From contig CAZNRY010000025.1 in the NCBI GenBank assembly GCA_964575675.1, forward strand, positions 1-29,600: DNA of 29,600 nt, in the 5' to 3' direction. Made by a program: the position numbers and the translations under genes. This document shows, one piece after another, positions 1 through 7,505 of the stretch; positions within the stretch are counted from its first letter, which is position 1; every line of letters starts with the position of its first letter. Source of the DNA: CAZNRY01 sp964575675 (lineage in GTDB: Bacteria > Eisenbacteria > RBG-16-71-46 > CAIMUX01 > VGJL01). The notes under the pieces are model-generated. The model ran no database searches, had not been told where the DNA came from, and saw only the letters and a program-made list of their open reading frames with translations.

Positions 1-269
1 CCCGGATGAGCGGGATTCAGGACCCGGTCCGGGATCTGACCTTCCGCAACCTGCGGCGGATCGTCCGGGTGGCGGCCGGCCGCGGGCGGGTTGTAGGGGT
101 TGCTCAGCAGTTCGGGGTTCGGCAACTCGTCGGGGACGGGGGGACGCGCGCCGGCGCGGCTCGCCGCGTCGACCAAGAGGTCGACAAACCGGTAGCCGAG
201 ACGGCGAATCTCTTCCCGGTTCGAACCGTCCGGCTCGATGAATCGCAATCGCTCTTCCTGCTCGCTCAC
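1..269 (-). CDS. Group II PLP-dependent decarboxylase, N-terminal part (truncated by window edge)
   Basis: An open frame of 89 codons runs off the left edge. It starts with GTG at 269-267, inside a GTGA overlap with the ispG stop, so it is probably translationally coupled to ispG. The visible protein contains REEIRRLGYRFVDLLVD near residues 17-33, then a Pro-rich stretch and VLNPAHP at the cut end. This pattern resembles the N-terminal segment of group II pyridoxal-phosphate decarboxylases (aromatic amino acid, tyrosine or glutamate type), where a helical leader precedes a conserved HP motif. The catalytic lysine and PLP-binding region lie outside the window, so substrate cannot be inferred. 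No ATG is available nearby, which supports the GTG start. The family call rests on a short region and is moderate; another PLP enzyme is possible. Confidence 0.5.
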   Translation of the reverse strand, partial: MSEQEERLRFIEPDGSNREEIRRLGYRFVDLLVDAASRAGARPPVPDELPNPELLSNPYNPPAAGRHPDDPPQVAEGQIPDRVLNPAHP

Positions 270-2359
270 ACGCCCTCCGCTTCAGGGTCGATCCACATCC
301 CGCGCTCGCGGATCAGGTCGATCAAACGCCGGTCGGCCTCGGCTTCGGGAATGGCCTGGCGGACGCGGGTCCGTCCGACGTAGAGATCGATCTTGCCCGG
401 CGCGCTGCCCACGTAACCGAAATCAGCATCGGCCATCTCGCCCGGTCCGTTCACGACGCATCCCATGATCGCGATCTTGACCCCGACCAGGTGGGCGGTC
501 TTCTGCTGGATTCTCTGGGTGGTTGTCTGAAGGTCGAACTGCGTCCGCCCGCAGGATGGGCAGGCGATGAACTCGGCCCTGGTCAGTCGCAGCCTGGATC
601 CTTGAAGGATCGCATACGCGAGTCCGACGGGGTCCCATCGCGGCGCGCCCGGGGCCGCAGTGTCCCGTTCGATCGCGGGGAGCATGCAGAGTCCATCGCC
701 GATGCCGTCGAGAAGAAGTCCCCCGGCGATGACGGCCGCGTGGAACGGATCGTCGGAAAGCTCGAGAAAGATCGGGATCCCCATCGTGCCCTCGTGCGCG
801 TCCAGCGCGCGCGCGACCTCTCGCGCCGTGCGGGCGCACATGCTGCCCGCCACTAGGAAAGAGACGTCGTCGCATCCCTCCTCGAGGCAGATTCTCGCCG
901 CCTCGACGGCGCGCTTCCCTGCGCTCACGGGCCACGCCGCGAGATCGGCCGCCGCGGCGTCGAGGCCGTCCGTCGCCCCGTCGGTCTCGAGCCGGATGCG
1001 GAGCGGCTTCTTCCGGCGCGCGAGAAGGCGCGCGAGCAGAGCCAGACGGTCGCGTCCCCGCCCGTCGGATGCTTGGATGCGCGCGCCGATGCCCGTCGCC
1101 CAGAGCAGGAATGGCTCGAGCGCGTGGATCTCGCCCGGGAAACGAAGATCGAACTCGAGCAGGAGCGGCAGATCGGGGAAACTCCGCCGCAGCTCCTCCG
1201 CGAAGCTAGAGAACGACTCGAGCCGGGCACTCGGTTGCCCGGTGGGCGGGACCTCGAGGCTCAGGACTTCCGCGACGGCCCGCGGGGCGGCGGGATCGGC
1301 GGCTTTCATGCGTCCCTTCGCCGCAGCGATGGCGGCCTCGGGCCCGCCCGGAGCCCACGGCGCGTGGTCGAGGCGGGCCTCCACGCGAGGCGGCGCGCCT
1401 CCTCCGACTGCAAGCGATCCCAGCAGCAGCCTTCGCGATTCGCGGCGTTCCGGGGCGGACTCTGGCGGTGTCCGCCATCCGCCGCCCGCCGGTGCGCTCT
1501 CGCGCTCCACCGCGTCCAAGATTCTGCGGCAGGCTTCAATCTCGTGGACGGAATCCTCGGTCAGCGAGACGCGGATCGTGTCGCCGATCCCCTCGAGCAG
1601 GAGCGCGCCGATTCCGATCGCGCTCTTCACGCGCCCATCGAGCCCGGCGCCCGCTTCCGTTACGCCGAGGTGGATCGGGTAATCCATCTCCTCCGCGGAC
1701 ATCCGCCGGACGAGCAGGCGGTTGGCGGCGATCATGACCGATGGGATCGAGGACTTCATCGAGAGAACGATGTCGCGGTAGCCGAGCGATTCGCAGATGC
1801 GGACGAACTCGAGCGCCGATTCGACCATCCCCTCCGGCGTGTCGCCATAGCGGTTCAGGATCCGGTCGCTCAGCGAGCCGTGGTTCGTCCCGACTCTGAG
1901 GGCCCCGCCGCTCGCCTTCAGGCGTTCGATCAGGGGCGTGACCCGCTCCCGGATCCGCTCGATCTCGTCGCGGTACTCGGCATCCGTGTACTCGCGCACC
2001 GAGAATCGCTTGCTGTCGGCGTAGTTGCCCGGGTTTATCCGCACCTTCTCGACATGCTCGGCGGCGAGGAGGGCGGCCGCCGGCGTGAAGTGGATGTCGG
2101 CCACGAGTGGGATGGAGAGACCTCTACGCCGCAGCCCCTCCCGAATCGCGGGAAGGTTCTCGGCCGCCTTCAGGTGGGGGACGGTAACGCGGACGAGCGG
2201 ACAGCCTGCCGCCGCGAGGCCGGCGATCTCTTCGACGACCGAGGGGGTGTCCAGAGTATCCGTCACCGTCATCGACTGAATGAGGACCGGATGGTCTCCA
2301 CCGATCAACAGATCGCCGACACGAACCACGCGGCTCGGCCGGCGAGGGCGTTGGCTCAA
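266..2359 (-). CDS. ispG: 4-hydroxy-3-methylbut-2-enyl diphosphate synthase, long (insertion-containing) form
   Basis: IspG (GcpE) is the iron-sulfur enzyme of the MEP isoprenoid pathway that reduces MEcPP to HMBPP in the cytoplasm. The N-terminal TIM-barrel is clear (VRVGDLLIGGDHPVLIQSMT, later VADIHFTPAAAL and VRINPGNYAD). The C-terminal 4Fe-4S domain carries CPSC (C600, C603), MGCVVNGPGE (C634) and ligand Glu641, so all cluster ligands are present. At 697 residues it is far longer than the E. coli type (about 370). Roughly residues 290-560 form the extra middle domain known from plants, Chlamydiae and Bacteroidetes. The start is TTG, with AGGAGGT only 3-4 bases upstream, which is a tight spacing; a slightly downstream start cannot be excluded. 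It is the upstream partner of the overlapping decarboxylase gene. Confidence 0.95.
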   Translation of the reverse strand: MSQRPRRPSRVVRVGDLLIGGDHPVLIQSMTVTDTLDTPSVVEEIAGLAAAGCPLVRVTVPHLKAAENLPAIREGLRRRGLSIPLVADIHFTPAAALLAAEHVEKVRINPGNYADSKRFSVREYTDAEYRDEIERIRERVTPLIERLKASGGALRVGTNHGSLSDRILNRYGDTPEGMVESALEFVRICESLGYRDIVLSMKSSIPSVMIAANRLLVRRMSAEEMDYPIHLGVTEAGAGLDGRVKSAIGIGALLLEGIGDTIRVSLTEDSVHEIEACRRILDAVERESAPAGGGWRTPPESAPERRESRRLLLGSLAVGGGAPPRVEARLDHAPWAPGGPEAAIAAAKGRMKAADPAAPRAVAEVLSLEVPPTGQPSARLESFSSFAEELRRSFPDLPLLLEFDLRFPGEIHALEPFLLWATGIGARIQASDGRGRDRLALLARLLARRKKPLRIRLETDGATDGLDAAAADLAAWPVSAGKRAVEAARICLEEGCDDVSFLVAGSMCARTAREVARALDAHEGTMGIPIFLELSDDPFHAAVIAGGLLLDGIGDGLCMLPAIERDTAAPGAPRWDPVGLAYAILQGSRLRLTRAEFIACPSCGRTQFDLQTTTQRIQQKTAHLVGVKIAIMGCVVNGPGEMADADFGYVGSAPGKIDLYVGRTRVRQAIPEAEADRRLIDLIRERGMWIDPEAEGV

Positions 2360-2448
2360 GGCACCTCCTCGCAGTCGAAGCGGACGGCTCAGTGGAGGAT
2401 ATCATCCCGCAGGGTCGCCGGTGATCCGGCCGGGAGGGGGCAAAGGGC

Positions 2449-2486
2449 ACCGCCCTAGTGCAAGGGGAGGCTCGCACCAGGGCGGT
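2449..2486. repeat. Inverted repeat / strong hairpin
   Basis: ACCGCCCT at 2449-2456 pairs perfectly with AGGGCGGT at 2479-2486. After one A/C mismatch, GTGC (2458-2461) pairs with GCAC (2474-2477), closing a 12-base loop. No T-tract follows on either strand, so this is not a typical Rho-independent terminator. It lies in the presumed leader of ispG on the minus strand, about 90 bases from its start. Confidence 0.5.
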
Positions 2487-2606
2487 CGGGGGAAACTCGA
2501 GCTGGTTCGACCGGGGGTCGGAGGGGCCACGGACCTACATGAGGCAGATCCTAGCCCCTTCAGAATCGCAACCCGTGAGGACCAGCCACGAGGCCTTGTT
2601 AACGGG

Positions 2607-2631
2607 GGAAGCGATGGGCTCGATCGCTTCC
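2607..2631. repeat. Inverted repeat / strong hairpin
   Basis: GGAAGCGAT at 2607-2615 pairs perfectly with ATCGCTTCC at 2623-2631 around a 7-base loop. Flanking TGTT and AACA could extend the structure after a bulge. It lies about 116 bases upstream of the znuA-type start. It may be an operator or part of a structured RNA; nothing in the sequence decides which. Confidence 0.5.
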
Positions 2632-2746
2632 AACAGAGCGATATACAGGGGAACGGCCATCGGGTTCCCGGAAAAAGCGTCGAACGGCACATTTCCCGCA
2701 TCCCCTTCGGTTGCAAGCCGTTCCCGGGAGGGGTAGCTTTCGGATC

Positions 2747-3664
2747 ATGAACAACCCGGTCAAACGACCGCTCTGGGTCTGCCTCGCCCTGGTCCTGGTC
2801 ATGGTCGCCCCGGTTCCCGCGTCCGTTCCCCCCGCGCCGGCGACCGGTCCGATCCGGGTCATCGCATCGATTCCCCCCGTCGCCGCCCTTGCGCAAGAGG
2901 TGGGGGGGGAGTTGGCCGACGTCCGCGTCCTCCTGCCGCCCGGAGCATCTCCTCATGGATTCGAGCCGGGACCCGACGCGGTCCGCGCGATTTCTCGAGC
3001 CGAGGTTCATCTCGTAGTCGGCCGTCTGCTGGACGGCTGGGCCGAGAACCTGGCCCGGGGCGCGAACCCGAAGGCGCGGATCGAGCGACTGGGGTACGGG
3101 CTGCCCGGCCCCGAACCCCCGGCCGATGCCGAGGATCGGGAAGGGGATCCTCACGTCTGGCTCGACCCGCGAAAGGCCGCCGTGATGGCCACGAACATCG
3201 GGGAGATCCTTGCGTCGCTGCGCCCCGAGCAGGCCGATCTTCTCCGCGCCCGAGCCGCTGATCTGCGCAAGAAGCTCGAGAAGCTCGATCGGTTGGCCGA
3301 GGGGAGGCTCTCTCCCCTGCGCGATGTCCCCTTCGTCGCATACCACGGTGGACTCAATCATCTGGTCACCCGCTATGGCCTGCGGCAGATCGCGGTCCTC
3401 GAACCGTTCGCGGGGCGCGAGCCGTCTCCGAAGTGGATGAAGGAGATCCTCGACAGGATCCGCCGGTCGGGCGCCCGCGCGATATTCTCCGAACCGCAGT
3501 TTTCAGCCCGTCTCGCCGAGGTGATGGGAAGGGAGAGCGGCGTGCCGGTGATCGAGATCGATCTGATAGGCGGCACGCCTGGTCGAAAGACCTATGAGGA
3601 GTTCTTCACCGCGATACTGGACGCGCTCGCGCGCTCTCTTGGAGAGGAGAAGGGAAAGCCTTGA
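2747..3664 (+). CDS. znuA: Zinc/manganese-type ABC transporter substrate-binding protein
   Basis: This is a cluster A-I periplasmic metal-binding protein of the ZnuA/TroA family, 305 residues. A signal peptide covers about residues 1-33. VIASIPPVAALAQEVGG opens the mature domain. Probable metal ligands are His70 in SPHGFEP, His136 in DPHVWLDP, His200 in AYHGGLNH and Asp272 in IEIDLIGG, matching the usual three-His plus acidic arrangement. The His-rich loop of many ZnuA proteins is missing; the equivalent stretch (residues 121-135) is Pro/acidic. The start at 2747 is preferred over an in-frame ATG 36 bases upstream because GGGAGGGG precedes it and the signal peptide begins directly. The stop overlaps the next start as TTGA, indicating translational coupling. 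Zinc is the likeliest substrate; manganese or iron is possible. Confidence 0.9.
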   Translation: MNNPVKRPLWVCLALVLVMVAPVPASVPPAPATGPIRVIASIPPVAALAQEVGGELADVRVLLPPGASPHGFEPGPDAVRAISRAEVHLVVGRLLDGWAENLARGANPKARIERLGYGLPGPEPPADAEDREGDPHVWLDPRKAAVMATNIGEILASLRPEQADLLRARAADLRKKLEKLDRLAEGRLSPLRDVPFVAYHGGLNHLVTRYGLRQIAVLEPFAGREPSPKWMKEILDRIRRSGARAIFSEPQFSARLAEVMGRESGVPVIEIDLIGGTPGRKTYEEFFTAILDALARSLGEEKGKP

Positions 3665-4494
3665 GAGACCCTTCCGATTCCACCGCGTCCCGCCCGATCC
3701 CTGACCCGACGGGCATGGACCGCGCGGCCGATCCAACCGTCTCGGGCAGGGGCTTCGGTCCGGCAGGCTCGGACGGCGCAGCCGATCTCGCGGTGGAGGT
3801 CCGCGATCTCCACGTCGCGCGCGGCGGGGTCGAAATCCTGAACGGGATCGACCTCACCCTGCAACGCGGCCGGTTTCTGGGGATCATCGGTCCGAACGGC
3901 GGCGGGAAGACGACGCTGCTGAGGACGCTGACCGGCCTCGAGAAGTTCGATCGGGGGACGGTGCGCGTGCTGGGGTTGCCTCCGGGACGGAGCCGCGCGC
4001 TCGGGTTTCTGCCCCAGGCGCCCAGCTTCGATTTCCGCTTCCCCGCGCTCGTGCGGGAGGTGGTCGCGATGGGATTGCCCCCGGGATCGGGGAAGGCCGG
4101 GAAGCTGCGGGTCGACCAGGTGATCGAGGATCTCGGCCTCGCCTCGCTCGCAAACACGCATGCCGGCGTATTGAGCGGGGGAGAGCGGCAGCGCCTCTTT
4201 CTCTCGCGCGCGCTCGTGCGCGAACCGCGGCTGCTTCTTCTCGACGAGCCGACCCTCGGCGTCGACGCGAGGGCGCTGGACAGCTTCCTACACCTTCTGG
4301 TTCGGATCCGCGCCGAGCGCGAGTTGACCGTGATGATGGTCAGCCACGATTTCTCGGTCGTATCCACGCACGCGGACGAGGTTGTGTGCGTCGCGGGGAA
4401 GATCCACTTCTGCGGATCGCCCTCCGCCCTGGACGAGGGGCTTCTCGCGGAGGCTTACGGCGTCCACAAGCTGTTCCTGGAGCACCGGCACTGA
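3661..4494 (+). CDS. znuC: Metal ABC transporter ATP-binding protein
   Basis: This is the cytoplasmic ATPase of the metal importer, 277 residues. It shows Walker A GPNGGGKT, signature LSGGERQR, Walker B LLLLDEPT and the H-loop SHD. The start is TTG at 3661, overlapping the substrate-binding protein's stop by four bases. About 40 residues precede the ABC fold and are Pro/Asp/Gly-rich without a recognisable domain. An in-frame ATG at 3715 would shorten this leader, so the exact start is uncertain. The middle gene of the operon supports assignment as the ZnuC partner rather than a stand-alone ATPase. Confidence 0.9.
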   Translation: MRDPSDSTASRPIPDPTGMDRAADPTVSGRGFGPAGSDGAADLAVEVRDLHVARGGVEILNGIDLTLQRGRFLGIIGPNGGGKTTLLRTLTGLEKFDRGTVRVLGLPPGRSRALGFLPQAPSFDFRFPALVREVVAMGLPPGSGKAGKLRVDQVIEDLGLASLANTHAGVLSGGERQRLFLSRALVREPRLLLLDEPTLGVDARALDSFLHLLVRIRAERELTVMMVSHDFSVVSTHADEVVCVAGKIHFCGSPSALDEGLLAEAYGVHKLFLEHRH

Positions 4495-4564
4495 TGGCCC
4501 GGGTCGGTCACGCGCGAAGCGAGTCTTGCGCCCAGGCCCCGCCATCCGAGGAGCACCCGCGCTG

Positions 4565-5398
4565 ATGCTGCACGATTGGTTCGCCCTCGGGTTTCTGCGC
4601 CGGGCGTTGGCCGCCGGTCTCCTGACAGCGCTCTCGTGCGGGTTGCTTTCGCCCTACATCGTCCTCAGGAGAATGGCGTTCGCCGGTCACGGGCTCTCCC
4701 ACGCGGCATTCGGCGGGGCGACCCTGGCACTGCTCCTCGGATTGAATCTTTCGATGGGCGGCGCCGTCTTCGCCGGGATCCTCGCGATCGTCCTCGCCCT
4801 TTGGACGAGGAAGGGCGAGATCTCGGAAGACAGCGCGATCGGGATGTTGGTCGCCGCTTCGATGGCGCTGGGCGTGATCTGTCTCTCCCTGCAGAAACGT
4901 TACACGCAGGATGTCTTCAGCTTCCTCTTTGGGAACATCCTCGCGGTCCTCCCGGGGGACTTGGCGTTCAGCCTCGCCGCGGCGGTCGCGACGCTCGCGT
5001 GCGTCCTGCTCTTCGCGCGATCGCTCGTCTCGGCCACCTTCCACGAGGAACTGGCGAAGGTCGAAGGGGTCTCCGTCGATGCGATGCGGATGCTGCTGTT
5101 TCTCCTGACCGCGATCGCCGTCGTGGCGGCGATGAAGATCGTCGGAGCGATCCTTGTGTCGGCGCTCCTCGTGATGCCCGGAGCGATCGCGCTACTGATC
5201 GCGCGGCGTTTCACCTCGGTCCAGGTTGCGGCCCTGCTGATCGGACTGGCGGCGGTCGTCGCAGGGATGTTCGTTTCCTACGCCCTCGACCTTCCCTCGG
5301 GGGCCACGATCGCGCTTCTGCTCTTCGTCTCGTACGGTCTCGTGCGTTTGGCGATCCACATCTTCGGGCGGAAGCGTCGATTCGCCGGCTACTCGTAG
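4565..5398 (+). CDS. znuB: Metal ABC transporter permease, ABC-3 family
   Basis: This is the membrane channel of the metal importer, 277 residues with about eight hydrophobic segments. The N-terminal portion LSPYIVLRRMAFAGHGLSHA is characteristic of the ZnuB/TroC (ABC-3) family. Further support is the small-residue-rich AMKIVGAILVSALLVMPGA region near the C-terminus. The ATG at 4565 is chosen because GAGGAG lies 11-12 bases upstream and the protein then begins at the first membrane helix; the open frame extends further back only as read-through of the preceding gene. The last ten bases overlap the end of the convergent MacB-type permease gene. Confidence 0.9.
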   Translation: MLHDWFALGFLRRALAAGLLTALSCGLLSPYIVLRRMAFAGHGLSHAAFGGATLALLLGLNLSMGGAVFAGILAIVLALWTRKGEISEDSAIGMLVAASMALGVICLSLQKRYTQDVFSFLFGNILAVLPGDLAFSLAAAVATLACVLLFARSLVSATFHEELAKVEGVSVDAMRMLLFLLTAIAVVAAMKIVGAILVSALLVMPGAIALLIARRFTSVQVAALLIGLAAVVAGMFVSYALDLPSGATIALLLFVSYGLVRLAIHIFGRKRRFAGYS

Positions 5399-6609
5399 CG
5401 GAGCGCTTCGATCGGATCGAGCCGTGAGGCCTTTCGGGCGGGCCAGTAACCGAAGAAAATTCCTATCGCCGCGGCGAAGAGAAACGCCAAGGCGACCGCC
5501 TCCGGCGCGATCAGGATCGGCCAGTGGGCGAACTTGGCGACGAGTCGCGCGGCCGTGAATCCGACCGCGATTCCGAGCAGCCCGCCGATGCTCGCGAGCA
5601 CGACGGCCTCGGAGAGGAACTGCGTCAGGATGTGCCATCCCTTGGCCCCGACCGCCATCCGGATGCCTATCTCCCTCGTTCGCTCGGTCACGGAGACGAG
5701 CATGATGTTCATGATGCCGATCCCGCCGACGAGAAGCGACACCGACGCGATCGCCGCCAGAAGCACCCTCATCACACGGGCCGTTGAGCCGACGATGTCG
5801 GAGATGTCCTGCTGCGTCCGCACGGTGAAGTCGTCGTCCGCAGTCGGCGGCAGGCGGTGCCGGGAGCGCAGAAGCTGCGTGATCTCCTCCGTGGCCTGCG
5901 GGATGTCGGCCATCGAGTTCGCGGACGCGAGGATCATCGAGAGTCTCGTCTGTCCCGAGAGTTTCTTCATCGTCGTCGTGTAGGGCATCATCACGACGTC
6001 ATCCTGGTCCTGCCCCCAGGTGTTCTGCCCCTTCTTCTCGAGGACACCGATCACCGTGAACGGCATCTTGTTGATGCGGACCGTCGCGCCGACCGGGTTC
6101 TCCCCGCCGAAGAGGTTGTCGACGACCGTTTGTCCAAGGATGCAGACCTTCGCGCTCCCGCGCACGGCGGATTCGCCGAAGTTGCCGCCCGCTTTGAGGC
6201 CCCAGCGGCGAATATCGAGATACTGGGTCCCCGTCCCGAAGATCGAAGTCGCCCAGTTCTGGTTTCCGTAAACGATCTGTCCGCCCGACCTCGCGATGGG
6301 GGAGGCCAGCTTGATCGAGGGGACGCGGGTCGCGACCGCTTGCGCATCCTCTTCCGTCAGCGTCGAGGCGCTCCCCGCTCCTCCCCGGTGTCCGCCGGGA
6401 CCGGTGAACGATCCCGGGAAGATGTTGATGACGCTGTCGCCGAGGGAGGCAACCTGATCCTGGACCATCGTAGATGCCCCCTCGCCGATCGCGACCATCG
6501 CGATCACGGCCGCAACGCCGATGATGATTCCGAGCACCGTCAATGCGGAGCGCAGCTTGTTGCGGGCGATCGCTCGCAGGGCCACGAGCAGGAGAAGCCA
6601 AAACCTCAT
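5389..6609 (-). CDS. MacB-type ABC transporter permease (FtsX superfamily)
   Basis: This is a membrane protein of 406 residues with the MacB topology. One N-terminal helix (RNKLRSALTVLGIIIGVAAVIA) precedes a periplasmic domain of about 230 residues. Three C-terminal helices of the FtsX fold follow (IGIMNIMLVSVTERTREIGIRMAVG is diagnostic). It starts four bases inside the preceding ATPase gene (ATGA), so the two are coupled and correspond to a MacB split into separate ATPase and permease chains. Such transporters are mechanotransmission pumps that work with a MacA adaptor and an outer-membrane channel to move lipoproteins, toxins or macrolides. The substrate cannot be told from sequence. The gene's 3' end overlaps the convergent metal permease gene by ten bases. 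Confidence 0.9.
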   Translation of the reverse strand: MRFWLLLLVALRAIARNKLRSALTVLGIIIGVAAVIAMVAIGEGASTMVQDQVASLGDSVINIFPGSFTGPGGHRGGAGSASTLTEEDAQAVATRVPSIKLASPIARSGGQIVYGNQNWATSIFGTGTQYLDIRRWGLKAGGNFGESAVRGSAKVCILGQTVVDNLFGGENPVGATVRINKMPFTVIGVLEKKGQNTWGQDQDDVVMMPYTTTMKKLSGQTRLSMILASANSMADIPQATEEITQLLRSRHRLPPTADDDFTVRTQQDISDIVGSTARVMRVLLAAIASVSLLVGGIGIMNIMLVSVTERTREIGIRMAVGAKGWHILTQFLSEAVVLASIGGLLGIAVGFTAARLVAKFAHWPILIAPEAVALAFLFAAAIGIFFGYWPARKASRLDPIEALRYE

Positions 6610-7415
6610 CGCCGTCCCCCTTGCGAATCTGACGCGCCGGTTCGTGGATGCGCCGAAGCCGCATCCGCACCCTGGGCTTCAACTCCCGAGCCCGCGCCCG
6701 CAGACCTCCCGGCGCGACGTTCGATCCCGCGGTCCCCGACGATTCGCCCGTCTCGCAGGACGATGACCCGCTTCGCGTACTGAGCGATGTCCTGCTCGTG
6801 GGTGATCAGAAGGACCGTCATTCCGGCCCGGTTCAGTTCCTGGAATACCTCCATCACCTCCGTCGACGTCACCGTGTCGAGGTTGCCGGTCGGCTCGTCG
6901 GCCAGCAGGAGGGACGGCCGGTTCACGAGCGCGCGTGCGACCGCAACCCGTTGCTGTTGCCCACCGGAGAGCTGATTGGGCGTGTGATGCGCGCGATCGG
7001 CGAGCCCCACCTGCTCGAGCGCCTCTCGGGCCCGTCCGACGATCTCCCGGCTGTTCAAGGAGGAGTAGATCATCGGCAGCTCGACGTTCTCGATCGCACT
7101 CGTGCGGGCGAGCAGGTTGAAATTCTGGAAGATGAAACCGATGCGGCGGTTCCGGATCTCCGCGAGCTGATCGCGCGTGAAACGCGACACGTCCTCACCC
7201 GCAAGCTCGTAGGCGCCGGTCGTCGGCCGGTCGAGGCATCCCAGGATGTTCATCAGCGTCGATTTCCCGCTGCCGGAAGCGCCCATCACGGCGACCATCT
7301 CGCCCTCGTGGATCTCGAGCGATACCCCCGCCAGCGCGACGACCCTGTTGTCTCCCTCGCCGTAGATCTTGACGAGGTCGCATACACGGAGGATCGGCGG
7401 TCTGCTGGCGCTCAT
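6606..7415 (-). CDS. MacB/LolD-type ABC transporter ATP-binding protein
   Basis: This is the ATPase of the tripartite exporter. It contains Walker A GASGSGKST, Q-loop IFQNFNLLAR, signature LSGGQQQR, Walker B LLLADEPTGNLD and H-loop THE, all typical of the LolD/MacB branch. ATG at 7415 is preferred over the adjacent GTG at 7418 because GGAGGGG then sits 6 bases upstream. The last 40 or so residues after DGRIVGDRG are an Ala/Gly/Arg-rich, disordered-looking extension not needed for ATPase function. It overlaps the permease gene by four bases and follows the adaptor gene by 90 bases, so adaptor-ATPase-permease form one transcription unit. Confidence 0.92.
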   Translation of the reverse strand: MSASRPPILRVCDLVKIYGEGDNRVVALAGVSLEIHEGEMVAVMGASGSGKSTLMNILGCLDRPTTGAYELAGEDVSRFTRDQLAEIRNRRIGFIFQNFNLLARTSAIENVELPMIYSSLNSREIVGRAREALEQVGLADRAHHTPNQLSGGQQQRVAVARALVNRPSLLLADEPTGNLDTVTSTEVMEVFQELNRAGMTVLLITHEQDIAQYAKRVIVLRDGRIVGDRGIERRAGRSAGAGSGVEAQGADAASAHPRTGASDSQGGRR

Positions 7416-7505
7416 CACGCACCCCTCCGATGAGGCCGAGCAAGCGCGACGCCGCAGATGCGGCCAGATGCGCCGTTGCAGCAGAAGGCTGGTGAGAAAT
7501 GCGGG

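Larger units (their letters stand above)
2360..2746. other. Noncoding divergent region between ispG and znuA, rich in hairpins
   Basis: This stretch of 387 bases holds no convincing gene. The long frames that cross it on either strand have Arg/Pro/Ser-rich shadow composition. It contains three inverted repeats: 2449-2486 (8-bp stem, one mismatch, 4 more pairs), 2607-2631 (9-bp stem, 7-base loop), and a weaker one around 2524-2559 pairing GGGGC with GCCCC. It should contain the promoters of ispG (minus) and the metal importer (plus), but I see no convincing -35/-10 pair and no obvious AT-rich Zur-type palindrome. I could not match it to SRP RNA, tmRNA, RNase P or 6S RNA signatures. Confidence 0.5.

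Noticed and set aside
1073..2458. 461-codon plus-strand open frame antisense to ispG
   Set aside because: Arg-rich shadow composition, no family motif, and ispG on the other strand has all catalytic residues.
2747..2749. Zur-box type operator near the metal importer
   Set aside because: No AT-rich inverted repeat matching known Zur sites was found upstream of the gene.
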